NCBI RefSeq assembly: GCF_011947265.1
Contig: NZ_JAATHD010000018.1
Span: 1-64,000, forward strand
From: Paenibacillus sp. HB172176
GTDB taxonomy: Bacteria > Bacillota > Bacilli > Paenibacillales > Paenibacillaceae
DNA length: 64,000 nt
Reading direction: 5' to 3'
Shown: in pieces, positions 19,001-27,534 of the stretch
How positions within the stretch are numbered: position 1 is the first letter of the stretch
How the letters are laid out: each line of letters begins with the position of its first letter
Translations under genes and position numbers: made by a program
The notes under the pieces: model-generated
Databases searched by the model: none
Seen by the model: the letters and a program-made list of their open reading frames with translations, nothing else
What the model was told of the DNA's origin: nothing

Positions 19001-21298
19001 TACATAATAAGTCGCCTGTACCGAGCGGTTCACCACAGTCACCGTACTGGTTGCCGTATAGCTGCCCGTCGTCGCGGTCGCCGTAATCAGAGCAGAGCCT
19101 GCGCCAACCGCTGTCACCCGGCCTTCGTCGTTCACCGTGGCCACCGCCGTATTGCTGCTGCTCCACGTTACCTCCTTATGACTCGCATCTGCAGGCAGTA
19201 CCGACGCCGACAGAAGACGGTCCGAACCAAGCGGCAAGCTCACCGCCGGGGCATCCACCGCCACGCCTGTCGGAGCGCGATCGACCACTTCAATCAGCAG
19301 ACTGTCCGTCAGCTCGCCGTCCACTGTCGTGCCCGTAAGCGTGGCGTAGCCTTCGGCAATGCCCGAAGCATTGCCGAGCTCGTCGACGACGAGCACGTCC
19401 GTATCGCTGCTGCTCCACTGAACGGCATTGAAGGTCGGCTCGGCAGGTGCGAAGTCGGGCTTCAGCGCAACGGAATTGTTCAAGGTCAAGGTCGCAGGTA
19501 CAGCGCCTGACAGTTCGAAGCCCGTAACGGCCTGGTAGCTGTAATAGTGAAGCTCGTCGAAATAAGCGGTGCCGACATCCTGTCCATATATGCCGAACTG
19601 AACTTTGCTGATCTCGTCCGCCGATGCGAGCATATTCGATCCGAGGCGCTTCGGCACACCGTCGATATAGAGATCATAGGTGTCGGTATCCCCATTGAAA
19701 GCGAGATCGAATTGATACCGGCGATTGATCTCATACGGCTGAATCTCCTCCCAAGAGCCGCCATTCATCACCATGATTTTGCCATTGCTGTGGAAATCCA
19801 CATAGAGGAGCGCATTGCCTGCGCTGTTGCGCGCAACCGCCGCATAGACAACCGCATCGGTCTGCTTGACCATCGCCTGGAAGGATACCTTCATCTTCGT
19901 ATGGCCCGCAGGCAGAGACTTCGAAACGAGATAGCTGCTTGAAGTCGGCTCCGATTTCTCGATTTTCAGGCTTCGTCCCGATGTGTAGGGATTATCCGCT
20001 ACAACTGTGGATACGCCCGCCGCGCTCGGAATGCTGAGCGAGCTTGGCTGCGTGCCCGGAGCGTAAGCATCGAATCGCTCCTGGAACAGATCGCCGCCCG
20101 TCTTCACAGTTACCTCTATGCTATCCGTGTAGTTGCCGTCATCGCTTACGACGGATATGGTGCTCACGCCAGCCTGCAGCGCTGTCAATGTAGCCAGACC
20201 GGTGCTCCCATTCGGCACAACCGATACGATCGACGGCTCGCTGGACTGCCAGTCCACCTCCTTGTTCGTCGCGTAGAACGGATCAAGCAATGCCTCCACT
20301 TCCAGCGTTTCCCCTGTATACAGAAGGGTATCCCCCTGACTAAGCGAGATGCCGTTCACAGCTACAGGCGGTCCGGCAGGAACCGTTACCGTACATTGTT
20401 CCGTCGCGCCGCCGAGCGAAGTGGCTGTAATGACCGCCGTCCCCTCTCCCCATGCTGTGACCGCTCCGCTCGCGTCCACCCGCACAACGTCGTTATCGCT
20501 TGACGACCACGTCACTCCCTGCAGCTCGCTCCATGCCGGCAGGACGGCTGCGCCAAGCTCCTCGCTGTCGCCAGGCGCAAGTGTCATCGACACCGTATCC
20601 AGCTCTACTTGATGGGTGTAAATATTAAAGTCGTCGAAGTAGGCTGTCCCCAGCGTCGTACGGTATACTTGGAAGTCTGTCTTCTTTAAGTTAGCCGCAT
20701 CGACATTCTTGAAGTCAATCGGCCCGACCTTCTTCACGCCGTTGATCCAAAGGCTGTACTGGCGATTATCGGTGTCGATCACCGCCATAATATCGTACCA
20801 GGTATCAGCGGCATATGACTGCATATTAATGGTGCCGCTGCTCAGCTGTGTACGGATGCTGCCATCCGACTGAAACACAACCGTCGCCAGCTCCTTGTTA
20901 TCCGAAGATCTCAGCTGCATACCGATAATAGTGGCGTTCGTCTGAGCGGCCATAATCCTCGTTCGTACGACATACTGCCCCTCCAGCGCCGTGCCCAGCA
21001 TATGCCGGGCATACAGACCCGTTGAGGTGTCTGTTGCTGTACGCTCAATCTTCAAGCTCTTGTTTGCTGCGTCAGGCACCTCCGCCACGGCAACGGTTCC
21101 GTTGTTCTCTGAGTAGAACCACTCTCCTCCCGCCGGCTTGGAGCCCGTCGTTGTGCTATCGAATTCCTCCGCGGCCAGATCGCCTGAATCCCCCCATGGC
21201 GCGTCCGCATATGCCGGTGTTCCTGTGGTCATTAACGTGCTGACAATCAAAGTGAACACGACCAGAATCGACAACCATCGTTTTCCTCTGCTTCTCAA
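16076..21298 (-). CDS. Giant secreted beta-helix protein with Ig-like (BIG2) and LamG-like domains
   Basis: A protein of about 1740 residues. Approximate order: signal peptide 1-31 (cleavage after AYA), LamG-like domain 44-226, two BIG2 Ig-like domains 227-398, second LamG-like domain 404-589, two BIG2 domains 590-755, right-handed parallel beta-helix 763-1346, Ig-like region to 1530, and a C-terminal concanavalin-like domain. The beta-helix begins TYYVSPAGSDDNPGTESLPF and has stacked N-rich turns such as IENNYIHDVG and ISHNEIFNIP. This is the layout of secreted glycoside hydrolases or lyases of the GH141-like type; catalytic residues cannot be assigned safely. The start is uncertain: an ATG lies at 21328 without a ribosome binding site, while the TTG at 21298 matches the N-terminus of the paralogue at 50366. 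Operators lie about 100-150 bp upstream. Confidence 0.85.
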   Translation of the reverse strand: MRSRGKRWLSILVVFTLIVSTLMTTGTPAYADAPWGDSGDLAAEEFDSTTTGSKPAGGEWFYSENNGTVAVAEVPDAANKSLKIERTATDTSTGLYARHMLGTALEGQYVVRTRIMAAQTNATIIGMQLRSSDNKELATVVFQSDGSIRTQLSSGTINMQSYAADTWYDIMAVIDTDNRQYSLWINGVKKVGPIDFKNVDAANLKKTDFQVYRTTLGTAYFDDFNIYTHQVELDTVSMTLAPGDSEELGAAVLPAWSELQGVTWSSSDNDVVRVDASGAVTAWGEGTAVITATSLGGATEQCTVTVPAGPPVAVNGISLSQGDTLLYTGETLEVEALLDPFYATNKEVDWQSSEPSIVSVVPNGSTGLATLTALQAGVSTISVVSDDGNYTDSIEVTVKTGGDLFQERFDAYAPGTQPSSLSIPSAAGVSTVVADNPYTSGRSLKIEKSEPTSSSYLVSKSLPAGHTKMKVSFQAMVKQTDAVVYAAVARNSAGNALLYVDFHSNGKIMVMNGGSWEEIQPYEINRRYQFDLAFNGDTDTYDLYIDGVPKRLGSNMLASADEISKVQFGIYGQDVGTAYFDELHYYSYQAVTGFELSGAVPATLTLNNSVALKPDFAPAEPTFNAVQWSSSDTDVLVVDELGNASGIAEGYATLTGTTVDGELTDSLLIEVVDRAPTGVAVDAPAVSLPLGSDRLLSASVLPADASHKEVTWSSSNTAVATVNDEGRVTAVGAGSALITATATTGSYTATSTVTVVNRSVQATYYVSPAGSDDNPGTESLPFQTVQKARDTIRSINADMTGDIVVYLREGDYNQTSTLLMDERDSGSNGYWVIYRAYDDEKPVIEGGRPITGWTLFDAGANIYKASAGGDIETRQLYVNGIRAVRARSEGGLTNPLRTTAGYTSDNTELASWNNISDVEFVYKAQWTNPRIGIDTVSLDSGKAVITMKQPGWDYVTQRPSVVNPWYVENAYELLDEPGEWYLDRTTDTFYYKPRPGETMSTATVVAPVVEELVRIEGTTLDTPVDGIHFEGLTFSYTTWLRPSSDLGHADAQNNLLRYGVDKLPIGAVTVEKAAHIVFERNEFSKIGIMAIKMVNGVQESLIRGNRFFDLSGGAINVGETTKLDNEISNPSDPRKLLKNVDIENNYIHDVGIDYRSSAAIGLGFVVDADISHNEIFNIPYDGITIGYGLAHVTSSALRNAKIHANFIHDLLGEQIYDGGAIYTLGGTGGTVENKNEITENYLRNQMNRYGVIYHDEGSTFWKTKNNVIDTTETPVWDEIFPATWGFINGTLTSHDILLDTNYTTTSLVKTVGESVYEVNTQVYPDAMWPAAALTIIANAGLEPAYSDLADDTPERIVLPEKLELESSSGYQLAVTATTGKDVPVSLAGATIYYTSEDEAVAEVDASGYVEANGPGATHIVVHVRAGEMQWERSIPVYVDDEFGRIEVYYVINKAKSFIDDEYEILRGEERQLVVEAKSLYGQTMEFTGLSFASSNTTAVNVDSSGLMTADAIGLSDVEVTLTADGAVRNRTIEVKVIHFGDPAGLAYDAYSLEDVINDPANWYVSATGSNLVTSDTDSLTIVTPSGFATYQGETFEDELLTLDLQNNADGGWPSLVLRSQQPDESFTSATNDLYLICFKSDVIELHRFNGGDRTVIFGDIAGYTSIGGPAIPNNFIPPYESHQVQVGAVNEAGGVRLILNIDGENVFYFLDTAAERIDDPGYFGLYARSGSMTLETPDLD

Positions 21299-21400
21299 TA
21301 CAATGCACCAACCTTTCCCTTTATCCATTTTTGCTGCTGCTGACTGTTCGGCACAAGCCGTTCTAGCCTCCTTCCCGAATCGAATGATCCGCCTCGCTTA

Positions 21401-21450
21401 AAGCGCTTGATCATTCACTTCCACGTCATCAAAACCTCTTTAAAGCGCTT
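21401..21450 (-). promoter_or_regulatory. Paired AAGCGCTT operator/cre-like sites
   Basis: Two copies of the palindrome TTAAAGCGCTT/AAAGCGCTTTCA occur with AAGCGCTT cores at 21401-21408 and 21443-21450, 42 bp apart, which is four helical turns. The second fits the cre consensus with one mismatch. Both lie between a TATAAT at about 21490 (minus strand) and the gene start, positions suited to repression by CcpA or a LacI-type protein, possibly by looping. Confidence 0.6.
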
Positions 21451-21692
21451 TCATATAACCTGGTGCTTTCTCAACCTTGCCAGGCGCTCTCATTATACCT
21501 CCGCCGGCATCCTCGAAACACTTCAATTACGTCCAAACGCTCTGCAAATCCGGCTCCATGATTCTTTTTAGCCGTTATTGCAGTGTTTCGGGCAATATTG
21601 AACCTGCTCCGCCAAAAATGATGAACCTAACCTGACCGGCGCGAAATGATCATGATCGGCACTTTCTATTGGGTTTCCATGGAAGATACATT

Positions 21693-21740
21693 CTTACGAA
21701 TATTCATAACGCAGCATTTAACGTTATCAAGATTCGTTAA
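21693..21740. repeat. Minimal two-unit copy of the intergenic hairpin element
   Basis: A forward-type unit (21693-21716, beginning CTTACGAATATTCATAACG) directly abuts an inverse unit (21717-21740, TTTAACG...ATTCGTTAA). The inverse unit differs from that at 33562-33585 by one base. The 50-bp spacers and inner units of the complete element are missing. The rest of 21451-21842 shows no gene. Confidence 0.7.
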
Positions 21741-21842
21741 AAATCCTGTTCCATCGGCATTCTTTAAAAGTTATTCGAAACGCGAACTTTTATGGTATAT
21801 TATGACAAGGTACCAAATATTAACGAGATCGAGGAGAGAATT

Positions 21843-22825
21843 ATGAGAATATTTTCAAAGAGACTTTCTTACTTACTCGTTGCAGCTTTACTATTCCTGC
21901 TATGCATTTCCCCGCTTGCCCATGCGACTGAGATCGGGGAGACGGAAGAACCAGCTTCCTCTCCATCTATTATCAACAATGTTAACCCGCCTGACGGCAG
22001 ATTGCTGACCGAGAACTTCACTCTCATCTCTTTCAGCTTGGGCATTCCGCTGGCTGATACTAGCGATATCAGCATTATCGTTGATGGTCGACCCATTGAC
22101 CCGATTCTAATCCAGTACATGCATGGTATGGTGTTTACCAATGTCTCCGATTTGGAAGACGGCACGCACGACTTGCTTATTCGCGTATGGGATCGCGAAA
22201 TGAATCTGTTGCAGGAATACAACGGAAGCTTCAACGTCCGACTTTCGCTTTGGGGAGACAGCAGCTTGAAAGCGGATAATATCGGTGTAACATCGCTTTA
22301 TTTAAGTTGGACGCCCGCCGTTCAAAGCTTGGGTTACCGCATTTATGGCAACAGCATACTCATTGGGTCTGTAGGTGGAAACACGACCTCGTTCGAAGCA
22401 ACGGGTCTAACGCCAAAAACTGCATACCATTTCAAAGTGGAGGCGAAGCGTTCCGACGGCAGTTGGACAACGGATGGCCCTGTCGCTTCGGCAACAACCT
22501 TGCCTGAAGACCAAATAAGCCCAATTATCGACTCCGTGACTCCAGGGGATGGAGACTCCCAGACTGCCAATCGGCACGCATTCCCTCCAGATCCATGCCA
22601 GAGATAGAGATGGGAATGTGCTCACGCATACCAGCAGTTTCACCTTGGAATACGAGGCGTGGGCCCCGTTTATAGAATGGAGCGGCAAGCTTCGCGCCGC
22701 TATTGAAGCAGGCGATGGAGCGAATCGAGTCCTTAGGGATTTCCGAAGAAGCCGTGACCGTTGCCACGGAGAAGATCATCCATCATCTTGTATTGGCTGT
22801 CAGCGGCTTTCAAGTAAAGCCTTGA
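21843..22825 (+). pseudogene. Decayed gene for a secreted Ig-like/FN3 protein
   Basis: A good start exists: GAGGAGAG before the ATG at 21843, then a signal peptide ending near AHA. Next comes an Ig-like domain with DLEDGTHDLLIRVWDREMNLL and a fibronectin type III domain (SLYLSWTPAVQSLGYRIYGN). The frame breaks near 22555. Another frame then gives LPIGTHSLQIHARDRDGNVL, a second Ig-like repeat matching the first, up to about 22677. A third frame follows with FAPLLKQAMERIESLGISEE and stops at 22825. Frameshifts and a probable internal deletion make an intact product impossible. The last fragment may come from an unrelated gene. Confidence 0.65.
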
Positions 22826-22870
22826 GTATTGCCGCCGCTAACCGGACAAAATTGCAAGATTTTCAATCTG

Positions 22871-23614
22871 TCAAAGCCCGCTTTTCGACTGAAACCAAGC
22901 AAGCGCATCCTCCAACATGGCCGTCGTCATGAGATGAGAGGTATCTTCATACTCGGTAATCGCGAAGCGCTCCGGGCAGTCGGCATAGACATCCCATAAG
23001 GCGTCGCGGAAGCGCCGGGCGCCGTCCGGCGGAACATGCCCGTCGAGCGCTCCGTTCAAGAAGCGAATGGCGGGCGCATGCGCGTATAGCTGCAAATTCG
23101 TGAGGGGATTGCAGCGTTCGTAGCAGCTCCATGCAAAGGCGTCCGGCAGGCAGGGCGCTTCATCGGTGCCCGGCCTCAGCCAGTCCGGCGTAGAGATGCA
23201 AGCAGCCGCGGCGCTTATTCGCGGGTCGATGCCAAGCGCCGCGATCGCGATATCGCCGCCCATGGAGACGCCGCCGGCCATAACAGCGCCCCTCAAGCCA
23301 TAGGTCGCGAGGGCCCAATCAATGATAAGCGGATATTCCGCAGCCGTCTCCGCCATGATCGGCCAGAAGTGCTTGCGCTTGTTCTCGCGCAGCTTGCTGT
23401 CGAAGCTCTCCTTGCTCTCCGTCCTGCGCTCCCCATGCTCGCGCGGATCGAAGGAAATCGCGGTAAAGCCCTCCTTCGCGAATCGTTGCAGATGCTCCTT
23501 TACGCCTTCCTTCGTGCCGCGCAGCCCCGGCTGCCAGATGATCAAGCAGCCATTGCCGTTCTGAGCCGGTTCCTCCACAATAACCGGGATGGAACCCGCC
23601 TTCGTATTTGTCAT
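22871..23614 (-). CDS. Alpha/beta hydrolase (dienelactone hydrolase/esterase-like)
   Basis: A 247-residue cytoplasmic alpha/beta hydrolase. The nucleophile elbow is GGVSMGGD, with Ser at about position 126. The likely acid is Asp in NGALDGHVPPDG, and the His lies in YEDTSHLMT near the C-terminus, giving a complete triad. The ATG at 23614 follows GAGGGGAG by nine bases. It is the last gene of the cluster that begins at 28497, 78 bp after the DUF1593 gene. A role in removing ester groups from imported sugars is plausible but not shown. Confidence 0.8.
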   Translation of the reverse strand: MTNTKAGSIPVIVEEPAQNGNGCLIIWQPGLRGTKEGVKEHLQRFAKEGFTAISFDPREHGERRTESKESFDSKLRENKRKHFWPIMAETAAEYPLIIDWALATYGLRGAVMAGGVSMGGDIAIAALGIDPRISAAAACISTPDWLRPGTDEAPCLPDAFAWSCYERCNPLTNLQLYAHAPAIRFLNGALDGHVPPDGARRFRDALWDVYADCPERFAITEYEDTSHLMTTAMLEDALAWFQSKSGL

Positions 23615-23692
23615 TTCTCCAAACTCCCCTCTTCGCCAATCGCTACAATTCATTCCTCATAGCGTGCTCGTTCCGGCATTACGGCTCGTAGC

Positions 23693-24970
23693 TCACTCTC
23701 CGATCTCGACGACAACTCTGCCGTAAGAGGTAAGCGGCGGTTCTCCCCTATCCGTTACGCTAAGTATAATATGAATGCTGCAGCCTTCGCTGTCCAGCGG
23801 AATATCCACCTCTGCCTTCGATGCATGCGAGTTTCGTATAACCGCTTCGCCTGAACAGGTGCCCGCTTCCTTATAAATCCGCCACTCAAAATCCAGCTCG
23901 TCGCCATCCGGGTCAGAGGATGCCGACGCGTCCAAACGAACCGCAGAGCCCGGAGCTGCAGCTATTGTTTTCGGGGAGTCTATTCTCGCGACAGGCGCGT
24001 GATTGCAGCTGTCATAGTCAGCGACGCACCAATCCATTCTCGCCTGAAAGTCGCGCTGATACGCCTCTCTCCAGCGGAACACCGTCGCTCTGGCGCTCCT
24101 GCTCCCCTCATAGCTGTCTTCGGCATCGAGATAGCAGCTGCTGCCGGCCGCCTTCTCGAAACGTCCTCCCCACGAGCCCCATTCCGGATGCTCGGGATCG
24201 CCGAGTCCATTCGGAATCAGATAGAGGAACGACGGTGTATCACCTTCTTTCATCCCTTCGACCTTGCCCCATGGATCCCCGCCGTCATACATCGGATAGG
24301 CCGCTCCCAGCGTGCCGTGGAAGGAGCGGATATGCGTGTCCAGCCATGCGCCGCTCGAGAGGGATTCATCTCCGTCCCTGTACATGCCGCGGCATGCATC
24401 CTTGGACATAATATAGAACAAATCCGGATTCTCTTCTCTTACGAAAGCGCCCAACGCATATTGATCGCAGATGGCATGCACCCGCAGCTTCGACTTGAAT
24501 TGCCGACAGCCGGCTTCCCCTCTTGTGTGCCTGACCTTCCACAACGCTTGCGCCAAATCCGTCGTACCGCCCCATACCGCAATCCAAAGCGGGCGATCAT
24601 CCTCCTTGTCCGCACATGCGATGAGCCATTCAGATCCTTCCGTATCCTTCCCCTCGCCGACATGCTCCGGGCCATCCTGCGAATTGCCGCTTCGCACCAG
24701 ACCCAGCAGAACTTTCTTCGACGGATACCTTGCATCATGCCGCAGCAGCCAGGGCTGCGCCTTTCCATATGCCTGAATCATCATATCGATATACTCGGGG
24801 AATACTCCGCCGCCATTATGCTTCGTATAGGTGGCTACGAATCCCTCCAGATCGAATGCATTGGCATACAGAAGCAATCTGATAAGGGACTGCGTATCAT
24901 CCGGCTCCGCATAACCTCCGATCGGACTGCTGATATCCGTCAGTACTAACAACCTCGTTTTCTGTTCCAA
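23693..24970 (-). CDS. DUF1593 nucleoside-hydrolase-like protein with PKD/Ig-like C-terminus
   Basis: A 425-residue protein. The N-terminal domain begins LLVLTDISSPIGGYAEPDDTQSL, the Asp-rich calcium-site pattern of the inosine-uridine nucleoside hydrolase fold as found in DUF1593. From about 335 a beta-sandwich domain has the PKD-like signature LDASASSDPDGDELDFEW. No signal peptide is present. The TTG start at 24970 is chosen from AAAGGAGGGG eight bases upstream; the longer frame runs through the upstream terminator. DUF1593 proteins are common in polysaccharide loci, but their substrate is unknown. Confidence 0.82.
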   Translation of the reverse strand: MEQKTRLLVLTDISSPIGGYAEPDDTQSLIRLLLYANAFDLEGFVATYTKHNGGGVFPEYIDMMIQAYGKAQPWLLRHDARYPSKKVLLGLVRSGNSQDGPEHVGEGKDTEGSEWLIACADKEDDRPLWIAVWGGTTDLAQALWKVRHTRGEAGCRQFKSKLRVHAICDQYALGAFVREENPDLFYIMSKDACRGMYRDGDESLSSGAWLDTHIRSFHGTLGAAYPMYDGGDPWGKVEGMKEGDTPSFLYLIPNGLGDPEHPEWGSWGGRFEKAAGSSCYLDAEDSYEGSRSARATVFRWREAYQRDFQARMDWCVADYDSCNHAPVARIDSPKTIAAAPGSAVRLDASASSDPDGDELDFEWRIYKEAGTCSGEAVIRNSHASKAEVDIPLDSEGCSIHIILSVTDRGEPPLTSYGRVVVEIGE

Positions 24971-24999
24971 GTCGAGCCCCTCCTTTGCAGTTAAAGACA

Positions 25000-25026
25000 G
25001 AGGACCCCTGCTTCGCAAGGATCCTC
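25000..25026 (-). terminator. Terminator after the module 2 lipoprotein gene
   Basis: Minus-strand stem GAGGATCCTTGC/GCAGGGGTCCTC with a GAA loop and a T-rich tail, 17 bp after the stop at 25043. Some read-through to the DUF1593 gene 30 bp further on is likely. Confidence 0.65.
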
Positions 25027-25042
25027 TCAATAACATCCCAAC

Positions 25043-26581
25043 TTATTTCGCCGCTGTCTTGGCGTATTCCTCCGCATATTCCTTCTCGATCTGCGCTCCG
25101 CCTTGCGCTGTCCATTTGTCGACCTCGGCTTGGAACTGCTCCGCGTTCATCTCTCCCATAATATATTTGATGCTTGCGTCGGAGATCAATTTGTCGAGCT
25201 CCGAGCCTTTCTCCGACTGGGTCTGAGAGATTAGCGGCGAGGTCGGATCATTGTAGCCAAGCTTGACGCTGTCCTCCTTGATCAGACGATTCACCTTCTC
25301 CTCCAGAGGCGTTGCCGCCCTGACTTCCTTCGAATAGACGAGGATCTGATCAAGCGATCTCTGCTCATCCGTCAGCGCCTTGTCCGTCGCTGTCTTCACG
25401 CCGCCGGCGCTTGTATAGTCGACGCCTTCGATTCCCCAGGAAAAGAGAGTGATCGCTTCCTCCGAGCCGAGGCGGTCAAAGAAGGTCAACATATCCCGAA
25501 GCTCTTGCTCGGTCTTGACGCTGGATTTCGGGAACATGACAAAACCATTATGTCCCGGAAAAGTAGATACCTTGGCAACATCGGAGTTCGCGAGACCTTG
25601 CATCACATCGAACTCCGCCGCAGGATTCAGCTTCTTCGTTTCGTTCGTGAAATTAGGCGCGCCGTCAATCGTCACGAATGTGCTGCCCGCCTTGCCGGAG
25701 AACAATGTTTCGTTCGCATTCTTAAGCGTGGCGAAATCCGGATTCAGAATGCCTTCATCGTACATTTTCTTATAAAAATCAAGAGCGTCCTTATAGCCTT
25801 GCGTCTTGAACCACGGCGTGAACGCGCCGTCCTGCACTTCCCATCTGACCGGAGCACCGAACAGCGCGGCCAGAATCTTGAAGCTGTACATATTCGACCG
25901 TTCTACCAGGCCGTACGTATCGTCCTTGCCGTTCCGATCCGGATCGTCCTTCGCGAACGCCTTCAGCATGCTGTACAACTCATCCGTCGTCGTCGGCTCC
26001 TTCAAGCCCAGCGTATCCAGCCAATCCTTGCGATAGATAATGCCGTCCCGTACGGAATCGCGATAACGATAGATGCCGTATTGCTTGCCGTCGATTGCCG
26101 TGTTCACCCAGCCTATTTCCGGCAGGGCGCTCAGATTCGGATAATCCTTCAAATACGGACCAATCTCCCAGAAGGCTCCGGAACGTACAGCGCTAACGAC
26201 GGACGGAAGCTTCGTATTCGTCACGACCATCGCTTTGGGAAGATCTCCCGATGCCAGGGAAACATTCACCTTGTCATCGTAATTCGTGTTCGGCACCCAG
26301 TTTAAATCGAGTTCGCTGTCTGTCACCTCTTCCAGCTTCTTCACATATTCTCCGTCTCCGCTCGGCGCCTCCGCTACGAACAGCGGCAGCATCATCGATA
26401 CCTTGATTGGCTCCTTCGTCTCGTTCTCCTTCCCTGATTGCGAGCCGTCTCCTGTCGGCGTGATTTGATTTCCCGCCGTGTTCGCGGGGACATTCTCCCT
26501 CTCATTCGAATTGCTGCACCCGATTGAGCCTGCCGCAAGCGCCGCAATCAGGGCAATGCTTAGCATCCATTTCTTTCTCAA
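25043..26581 (-). CDS. Extracellular solute-binding lipoprotein
   Basis: A 512-residue ABC transporter binding protein. The signal peptide ends in the lipobox GSIGC, with the modified Cys at 22, followed by an Asn/Glu/Thr linker. The body contains typical class features: NVSLASGDLPKAMVVTNTKL, IYRKDWLDTLGLKEPTT and WGIEGVDYTSAGG. It lies 72 bp downstream of the permease pair 28497-26654, an order (permeases before lipoprotein) opposite to operon 1. Its ligand is probably the oligosaccharide released by the lyase at 31126. Confidence 0.93.
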   Translation of the reverse strand: MRKKWMLSIALIAALAAGSIGCSNSNERENVPANTAGNQITPTGDGSQSGKENETKEPIKVSMMLPLFVAEAPSGDGEYVKKLEEVTDSELDLNWVPNTNYDDKVNVSLASGDLPKAMVVTNTKLPSVVSAVRSGAFWEIGPYLKDYPNLSALPEIGWVNTAIDGKQYGIYRYRDSVRDGIIYRKDWLDTLGLKEPTTTDELYSMLKAFAKDDPDRNGKDDTYGLVERSNMYSFKILAALFGAPVRWEVQDGAFTPWFKTQGYKDALDFYKKMYDEGILNPDFATLKNANETLFSGKAGSTFVTIDGAPNFTNETKKLNPAAEFDVMQGLANSDVAKVSTFPGHNGFVMFPKSSVKTEQELRDMLTFFDRLGSEEAITLFSWGIEGVDYTSAGGVKTATDKALTDEQRSLDQILVYSKEVRAATPLEEKVNRLIKEDSVKLGYNDPTSPLISQTQSEKGSELDKLISDASIKYIMGEMNAEQFQAEVDKWTAQGGAQIEKEYAEEYAKTAAK

Positions 26582-26653
26582 TGCAACCCTCTCCTTATTC
26601 TAGTGAATGGATATAGCAAAGCGGTTTCCCGCCGGACTACCTTCGCAATGCTT

Positions 26654-27532
26654 TCATCCCTTGACTGATCCGAGCAGCATGCCTTTGGCGAAATGCTTCT
26701 GCAGGAACGGATAAACCAGCAGAATCGGCATGGTGGCAACGACGATGACCGCCATCTTCACCGTCTGGGACGGAGGCGCAATATACTGCTCGCCGAAGCT
26801 GGAAGAGTCGAACGAGGTCCCCTCCGATAAAATGACAATCTGTCTGAGCAACACCTGAATCGGCCATTTGTCCGAATCGTTCAGATACAATACCGCCTGA
26901 AAATACGAATTCCAATGCCCTACCGCATAAAATAACGCGAATGTCGCGATCGCGGGCAAGGCCAGCGGCAAGGTAATCTGGAACAAAATACGCAGGTCGT
27001 TGCAGCCGTCGATTCTGGCCGACTCCAGCACCTCCTCGGGAATCTGCTGGAAAAAGTTTTTGAGCAAAATTAAATTAAAGGCGCTGATTAAGGAAGGAAT
27101 AATGAGTGCTCCATACGAGTTAATCAGGCCGAACTGCTTCACGACCAGAAATGTCGGAATCATCCCTCCGCTGAATAACATCGAAAATACGATGAGCCCC
27201 ATAATCGTGCTTCTTCCCATTAACCGCTTCTGAGAAAGCGGATAGGCCATTAACGAGGTGAACAACAAATTGCATAAGGTGCCTATAGCCGTCACGAACA
27301 CCGAATTGCCCATGGCGCGCGTAATGGAGTCGGTTGAGAAGATGTACCGGTAAGCTTCCAGCGAATATTCGGTCGGAAAGAGCACGAAGCCTTTGCGCAG
27401 AAGCTCCGCGGAGGTCGTGAACGAGCCCATGATAACGTAGAAAAACGGTATAAGCGTGCTTAGAGCGAACAAGGTCATGACCGCGACGTTGCACGCATCG
27501 AATAATCGGCTGCTCTTTGATCGATGCTTCAT
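26654..27532 (-). CDS. Carbohydrate ABC transporter permease, YtcP type
   Basis: A 292-residue permease with six membrane helices. The EAA loop EVLESARIDGCNDLRILFQI is present, and it ends with MLLGSVKG. The start ATG at 27532 is two bases after the stop of the partner gene at 27535, and GAAGGA lies 11 bases upstream, suggesting tight coupling. It forms the membrane channel together with the LplB-type partner. Confidence 0.93.
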   Translation of the reverse strand: MKHRSKSSRLFDACNVAVMTLFALSTLIPFFYVIMGSFTTSAELLRKGFVLFPTEYSLEAYRYIFSTDSITRAMGNSVFVTAIGTLCNLLFTSLMAYPLSQKRLMGRSTIMGLIVFSMLFSGGMIPTFLVVKQFGLINSYGALIIPSLISAFNLILLKNFFQQIPEEVLESARIDGCNDLRILFQITLPLALPAIATFALFYAVGHWNSYFQAVLYLNDSDKWPIQVLLRQIVILSEGTSFDSSSFGEQYIAPPSQTVKMAVIVVATMPILLVYPFLQKHFAKGMLLGSVKG

Positions 27533-27534
27533 AC

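Noticed and set aside
22834..22854. CTAACCGGACAAAATT as another hairpin-repeat unit
   Set aside because: Only a partial match to the unit, with no partner at 50 bp.
24971..25036. N-terminal extension of the DUF1593 protein
   Set aside because: It overlaps the terminator hairpin at 25000-25026; a TTG with an ideal ribosome binding site lies downstream.
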